NCBI GenBank assembly: GCA_903838675.1
Contig: CAILZI010000232.1
Coordinates: 1-47,147, forward strand
From: an uncultured Verrucomicrobiota bacterium
GTDB lineage: Bacteria > Verrucomicrobiota > Verrucomicrobiia > Verrucomicrobiales > Verrucomicrobiaceae
Reading direction: 5' to 3'
DNA: 47,147 nucleotides
The notes under the pieces: generated by a model
Told to the model about the DNA's origin: nothing
Seen by the model: the letters and a program-made list of their open reading frames with translations, nothing else
Databases searched by the model: none
Position numbers and translations under genes: made by a program
Shown here: piece by piece, positions 43,899 to 47,147 of the stretch
Numbering within the stretch: position 1 is the first letter of the stretch
Layout of the letters: every line of letters begins with the position of its first letter

Positions 43899-44474
43899 TT
43901 ATCTGGCCGGGCCTTTCAGTGCAGGCTTAGCAGGGGAGGCAAGGATCTCGGTGGCCCGATTGTCCTCTGGGTCAGTTTCCTCACTCTTGGTGCAGATGCC
44001 CTGTCCGCCTGCGTGGGCGAAGATGACTTCGACCTGGGTGATTTCCGAAGGGGTTTCGGTATGAACGGAGATGAGAATGCTGCCATCCTGAAGCCTGCCT
44101 TCAGGGCGTCGGGCTTTGAGTTTAGGGATGCTCATGCCGATCAAACCGCCGGAGATTCCACCAATGGCTGCACCTGTCGCCACGCCCAGGAGCGCGGCCA
44201 GGACTGGACTGGAGTCAATGAAAGAACCAAATCCGGGAATGGCAAGAAGGCCGATGCCTGCAATCCAGCCGAGTGCGCCGCCCATGCCTGCACCGGCAAC
44301 GGCTCCCTCGGGTGCCTTGGTGCGGTTCACATGCGAAAAATCGTGGGTCGTGTGGTTGTCTGCAAGCAGCGCTGAGATGGCGTTGCTGGGGAAGCGTGCG
44401 GCTTTGAGCTGATCGACGATTTGACCTGCCTGCGTGCGCGAGGTGGCGAGACAGAAAACAGATTTATGGGGCAT
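43899..44474 (-). CDS. General-stress-type protein with glycine-rich membrane segments
   Basis: A 191-aa protein. The N-terminal CLATSRTQAGQIVDQLKAARFPSNAISALLAD is an alpha/beta fold seen in YflT/DUF1269-like stress proteins. A glycine-rich pair of hydrophobic segments (about 58-115; GAVAGAGMGGALGWIAGIGLLAIPGFG and VATGAAIGGISGGLIGM) follows, then a C-terminal ILISVHTETPSEITQVEVIFAHAGG domain. It overlaps the upstream PRC-barrel gene by 11 bp and lies 87 bp before the RsbRD-like gene, so these four minus-strand genes may form one stress operon. Confidence 0.82.
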   Translation of the reverse strand: MPHKSVFCLATSRTQAGQIVDQLKAARFPSNAISALLADNHTTHDFSHVNRTKAPEGAVAGAGMGGALGWIAGIGLLAIPGFGSFIDSSPVLAALLGVATGAAIGGISGGLIGMSIPKLKARRPEGRLQDGSILISVHTETPSEITQVEVIFAHAGGQGICTKSEETDPEDNRATEILASPAKPALKGPAR

Positions 44475-45132
44475 GGTGATTGAGGACTTTCAAGGGTTGA
44501 TGGGGTGAAGGATTCTGCTGCAGCTGCTGGCCGGCAGTTTGATCTGTCGGTCCCTGAGTTATTTCACGGCGCAGCTGCGCGGTGGTTGCCACGCCGACCT
44601 TGCTGGCATGCTGGTCGGATGGCGTGAGGGGATGGCTGTTGCTTGCGGAATTGTCCGCGTCGGTGGTGAAGAACGGCTGCCGCTGATAGGCGCGGTAGAT
44701 CCCGCCGACAAAGCCGGTGTGCGTGAAGTCGGGCCATTCGCCGGGCTTGAAATGAGGTGCGTTGCGCAGCAATGCCTTGGACGCTTCAATCTGGAGGGTG
44801 ACCCCGTCTGGATTTAATCGAAGCGCTGTGGGTGGCACGGCACTGAGCTCAATGCCGGTCCCGATGAGGCCGTTTGTGGCCACGATGATGGACACAATGC
44901 GTCCGGACTCCACATCCAGCACGATGTCCGCCACCTGGCCGAGGGTTTCATCCAGCGGGTTTTTCACCTTCATGCCCATGAGGGTGCCGGCTCTAATCGC
45001 ACCTTTGAGCTTCTCCTTTTGCGGGCCCTGATGGTCCGGCAGGACGGGGTGGGTGGCGGGATTGTCCTCGGCAGAAGACAAAAGCGTCAAGGCAAAGAAG
45101 GCACCGAGGCTGAGTGGAAGATACCGGTTCAT
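44464..45132 (-). CDS. Exported PRC-barrel domain protein
   Basis: From ATG 45132 (222 aa), which begins a signal peptide (MNRYLPLSLGAFFALTLLSSA); longer starts precede it with non-signal sequence. The PRC-barrel is recognisable in GTLMGMKVKNPLDETLGQVADIVLDVESGRIVSIIVATNG (about 55-95). The C-terminal 70 residues are Ser/Thr/Gln rich and probably disordered. It is the first gene of the group leading to the RsbRD-like genes. Confidence 0.85.
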   Translation of the reverse strand: MNRYLPLSLGAFFALTLLSSAEDNPATHPVLPDHQGPQKEKLKGAIRAGTLMGMKVKNPLDETLGQVADIVLDVESGRIVSIIVATNGLIGTGIELSAVPPTALRLNPDGVTLQIEASKALLRNAPHFKPGEWPDFTHTGFVGGIYRAYQRQPFFTTDADNSASNSHPLTPSDQHASKVGVATTAQLRREITQGPTDQTAGQQLQQNPSPHQPLKVLNHHAP

Positions 45133-45194
45133 AGGGTTCAATGAGTCGTAACACCCCAGCATGAGCCGCAGGGTGCAGATTCGCCATGGAGTGT

Positions 45195-45202
45195 TCACCC
45201 CA
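45195..45202 (+). promoter_or_regulatory. CACCCCAT motif
   Basis: It reads GTTCACCCCATTGG, 34 bp before the small membrane protein at 45237. It lies in the divergent region with the PRC-barrel gene, which also has AACACCCCAGC at about 45152. Confidence 0.35.
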
Positions 45203-45236
45203 TTGGCGGCGGCGGCAGAAGCGGTAGCTTTGACGC

Positions 45237-45485
45237 ATGAGTTCTTTTACTTCCCGCCGATCCAGATCCACCGGCTGCCTGATCGTGGTGCTGCAACTGC
45301 TGGTGGTGTACCTGCTCAGCCACGGTCCGGTGCAGGCCCTGTATGCGAGCCAGCGAATCTCAGGCCCGGTGCCGAATGCTGTCACCGTCTTCTACCATCC
45401 GCTGCACTGGCTGTATGAGCACACTCCTCTCGGCACGCCGATGAGCGCTTACGACGGCTGGTGGAAGCACCTGCTGAAGAAGTGA
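45237..45485 (+). CDS. Small single-span membrane protein
   Basis: An 82-aa protein with basic N terminus (MSSFTSRRSRSTG), one hydrophobic helix (CLIVVLQLLVVYLLSHGPV), then a conserved-looking AVTVFYHPLHWLYEHTP stretch and a basic end. I know no family by name; similar short membrane proteins occur in Verrucomicrobia. It is divergent from the PRC-barrel gene. Confidence 0.65.
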   Translation: MSSFTSRRSRSTGCLIVVLQLLVVYLLSHGPVQALYASQRISGPVPNAVTVFYHPLHWLYEHTPLGTPMSAYDGWWKHLLKK

Positions 45486-45502
45486 TGTGCTGAGCCAATA
45501 AA

Positions 45503-45573
45503 ATGGGGGAAACCCTACAATTTTGAGTGTTCGTCCCAGCAGGCCAGGACAGGTAGGGTTTCACCCCATAGCT
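45503..45573. other. Long imperfect hairpin containing the CACCCCAT motif
   Basis: ATGGGGGAAACCCTAC (about 45503-45518) pairs with GTAGGGTTTCACCCCAT (45553-45569), 16 bp with one bulge; GTCC/GGAC can pair inside the loop. It lies 18 bp after a gene stop and about 100 bp before the next start. It may be a terminator-like structure or a double-sided operator. CACCCCATAGC at 45562-45572 is part of it. Confidence 0.5.
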
Positions 45574-45668
45574 TGTCTGCCGCGGCTGGCTGATAGCTGA
45601 CTCTGAACAGCTGCACCAACCAAGGGTCGAGCCCCATTTTTCCAGGGTGCTGCCATTCCAGAACAAGC

Positions 45669-46391
45669 ATGAGTGAATCCCAGCTGAGCCAACTGTCAGG
45701 CCATTACCTGACTGCATTGCGCACCCATTTGGAACAAGGCCGCCAGGCGAGCCTTCTCCCTGCGCATGAGCTGGGCATTGAAGCGGTGAACATCGGTCTG
45801 GAGACGCTTGATCTGGCCAAGGTGCACCATCAGGCGCTGGAGGCGCTGATTCTGCCGGACTGTTCGCCCATCACGCGCGATGAGATGAGCCTGCGTGCGG
45901 AGGTGTTTTTCACCGAAGCCATCGTCCCGATCGAAAGGACGCACCGCTCCGCACTTGAAGCCGATGCCGGCCTGCAACAGCTGCAGGAACGGCTGGGGCA
46001 GAGCACGCTGGATCTTGCGGAATCCGATCGTGACCTGAAACAGGGCATCACTGAACGCATGACAGCGGAGGCGGCGCTGGAGAGCAGCAAACGAATCTCC
46101 GGCGAGCTGCTGCAAGAGTCCCGCGTGCTGGAGCAGCAGTTGAAGGACATGACGCGTCAGATCCTGGCGGCGGATGAGGTGGAGCGAAAGAAGATGAGCC
46201 TCCAGCTCCATGACGACATAGGCCAGGCGCTGCTGGGCATCCATATGCGCCTGCTGACGTTGAAAAAGGAAGTGGCCACCAGGCATTTGGGACTCACTCA
46301 GGAAATCGCCATCACCCAGCGGCTGGTGGAGGCCGCCGTGAAGACCATCAACCAGTTCGCCCACGAGTTTGGCATTCCAAATGAAATATAA
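45669..46391 (+). CDS. Kinase-like protein lacking the ATPase domain
   Basis: A 240-aa protein. The N-terminal 75 residues (HYLTALRTHLEQGRQASLLPAHELGIEAVNIGLETLDLAKVHHQALEAL) resemble the RsbU N-terminal domain. A coiled coil (about 95-160) and a HisKA_3 dimerisation domain follow (VERKKMSLQLHDDIGQALLGIHMRLLTL; phosphoacceptor His near 185). The protein ends soon after the second helix (FAHEFGIPNEI), where the HATPase domain should begin. The stop overlaps the start of a full-looking paralogue by 11 bp. It is either an adaptor that dimerises with the neighbour or a truncated kinase; the clean overlap argues for function. Confidence 0.85.
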   Translation: MSESQLSQLSGHYLTALRTHLEQGRQASLLPAHELGIEAVNIGLETLDLAKVHHQALEALILPDCSPITRDEMSLRAEVFFTEAIVPIERTHRSALEADAGLQQLQERLGQSTLDLAESDRDLKQGITERMTAEAALESSKRISGELLQESRVLEQQLKDMTRQILAADEVERKKMSLQLHDDIGQALLGIHMRLLTLKKEVATRHLGLTQEIAITQRLVEAAVKTINQFAHEFGIPNEI

Positions 46392-47147
46392 GCGCACGGA
46401 TCTTTCGCGTCTCTACCACGCGTCTTTGCAGCACTTCTTGAAGGAAGGCCCTGCAGCGAGCATGGCACCTGCGCACGAGCTTGGGCACCAGGCGATCACC
46501 CTCGGGCTGGAGACGCTGGATCTGGCACGCATGCATGAGGTGGCGCTGGTGTCTCTGGTGCTGCCCGGCTACTCCTCAAGCACGAGTGATGGATTGATGG
46601 GACGAGCAGGCTTGTTCTTTGCCGAAGCCATCACACCGCTCGAAGAAACGCACCGCGGAGCGCGTGAGGCCAACATCCACCTGAATCAAATGGTCCATAC
46701 GCTGAGCCAGCGAACCCATGAGCTGGCGGCCTCGGTGGAGGATCTCAAAAAGGAGGTGGTGCAGCGAAGAGCCATCGAGGAGTCACTCCGCGTCAGCCAG
46801 CAGACCTCAAGTGATCTGCTGAAAAAGTCACGCGAACTGCAGGAGGAGCTGAGGCAGCTTTCACGCCAGCTGCTGTCTGCGCAGGAGGAGGAGCGCAAAA
46901 AGATCAGCCGGGAGCTGCATGACGTCATCGCGCAGACATTGACGGGGATCAATGTGCGGCTGGCGGCCTTGAAGACAGATTCCACGGTCAGCAGCAAGGC
47001 ATTGAAGAGCAAGATCACGAGCACGCAGGAGCTGGTGGAGAAGTCGGTGGACATCGTGCATCGTTTCGCGCGTGAACTGCGCCCTTCGGTTCTGGATGAT
47101 CTGGGGCTAATCCCTGCGCTGCAGACCTTCATGACCAGCTACATGAA
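46381..47147 (+). CDS. Sensor histidine kinase (HisKA_3), cut by right edge
   Basis: The start ATG 46381 overlaps the previous gene (46381-46391). The 255 visible codons repeat its neighbour's plan: an RsbU_N-like domain (LYHASLQHFLKEGPAASMAPAHELG, LETLDLARMHEVAL), a coiled coil, and HisKA_3 with EERKKISRELHDVIAQTLTGINVRLAAL. They continue into ARELRPSVLDDLGLIPAL, which leads to HATPase_c in NarX-type kinases, and also match the kinase ending at 35110. The ATPase domain would lie beyond the window. Cytosolic; no membrane segment. Confidence 0.9.
   Translation, partial: MKYKRTDLSRLYHASLQHFLKEGPAASMAPAHELGHQAITLGLETLDLARMHEVALVSLVLPGYSSSTSDGLMGRAGLFFAEAITPLEETHRGAREANIHLNQMVHTLSQRTHELAASVEDLKKEVVQRRAIEESLRVSQQTSSDLLKKSRELQEELRQLSRQLLSAQEEERKKISRELHDVIAQTLTGINVRLAALKTDSTVSSKALKSKITSTQELVEKSVDIVHRFARELRPSVLDDLGLIPALQTFMTSYM

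Overview
The window reads as chromosomal DNA from a member of the PVC superphylum, most likely Verrucomicrobiota (Prosthecobacter/Verrucomicrobium-like). This is inferred from gene content: a DUF1592-type cytochrome next to a Tat-exported DUF1552 protein, a DUF1080 protein, ThuA and PVC-type beta-propeller/cupredoxin giants, an SUMF1 protein with a Verrucomicrobia-style signal peptide, and high GC with poor Shine-Dalgarno sites. A 16S gene or marker tree would be needed to prove it.

Layout. (1) 1-13946: exported catabolic and electron-transfer genes. On the minus strand are an alpha/beta hydrolase, a DUF1552 protein and a DUF1592 cytochrome cut by the left edge. On the plus strand are a DUF1080 protein and two related multidomain proteins of 1488 and 1062 aa. 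These two share an SGNH-like fold without its serine, a beta-propeller and a C-terminal type-1 copper domain, and each has the same 11-bp motif about 62 bp upstream. (2) 13951-21018: a SWIM zinc-finger gene and an SNF2 ATPase on the minus strand, divergent from a second, larger SNF2 ATPase. (3) 21438-24733: an SUMF1-domain protein, then about 2 kb without genes that holds hairpins, REP-like units and two tandem duplications (286-bp and 140-bp periods). (4) 24734-35065: an intact tRNA with anticodon CAT and an integrated element of 10,257 bp, bounded by 45-bp direct repeats of the 3' part of the tRNA. (5) 35110-47147: a signalling and envelope-stress region.

The element is the main discovery target. 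Right to left on the minus strand it carries a tyrosine integrase, an unknown 320-aa protein, an AlpA/Xis-like HTH protein, a primase-like protein, an SF3/D5-like helicase, and a BsuBI/PstI-type methyltransferase and endonuclease. The genes overlap or are closely spaced, so they may be one transcript. At the left end, on the plus strand and next to the tRNA, sits a translationally coupled pair: an unrecognised 308-aa soluble protein and a 144-aa four-helix membrane protein. Between the pair and the endonuclease lies a gene-free 680-bp stretch with an interrupted palindrome and regularly spaced repeats, which I propose as the replication origin. An 11-bp motif tandemly repeated near both ends, overlapping the first codons of the integrase, looks like integrase arm sites. 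No capsid, terminase or relaxase gene is present, so the architecture resembles a phage satellite or tycheposon-like tRNA element carrying defence cargo.

The right flank holds a CheB-CheR-PAS fusion and a PAS histidine kinase in one operon, small envelope or stress proteins (glycine-zipper lipoprotein, DUF2383, DUF4142, PRC-barrel), two RsbRD-like proteins (one a histidine kinase), and two adjacent paralogous kinases. The first of these two lacks an ATPase domain; the second runs off the right edge. A CACCCCAT motif recurs in the same orientation upstream of four genes here and may mark a shared regulon.
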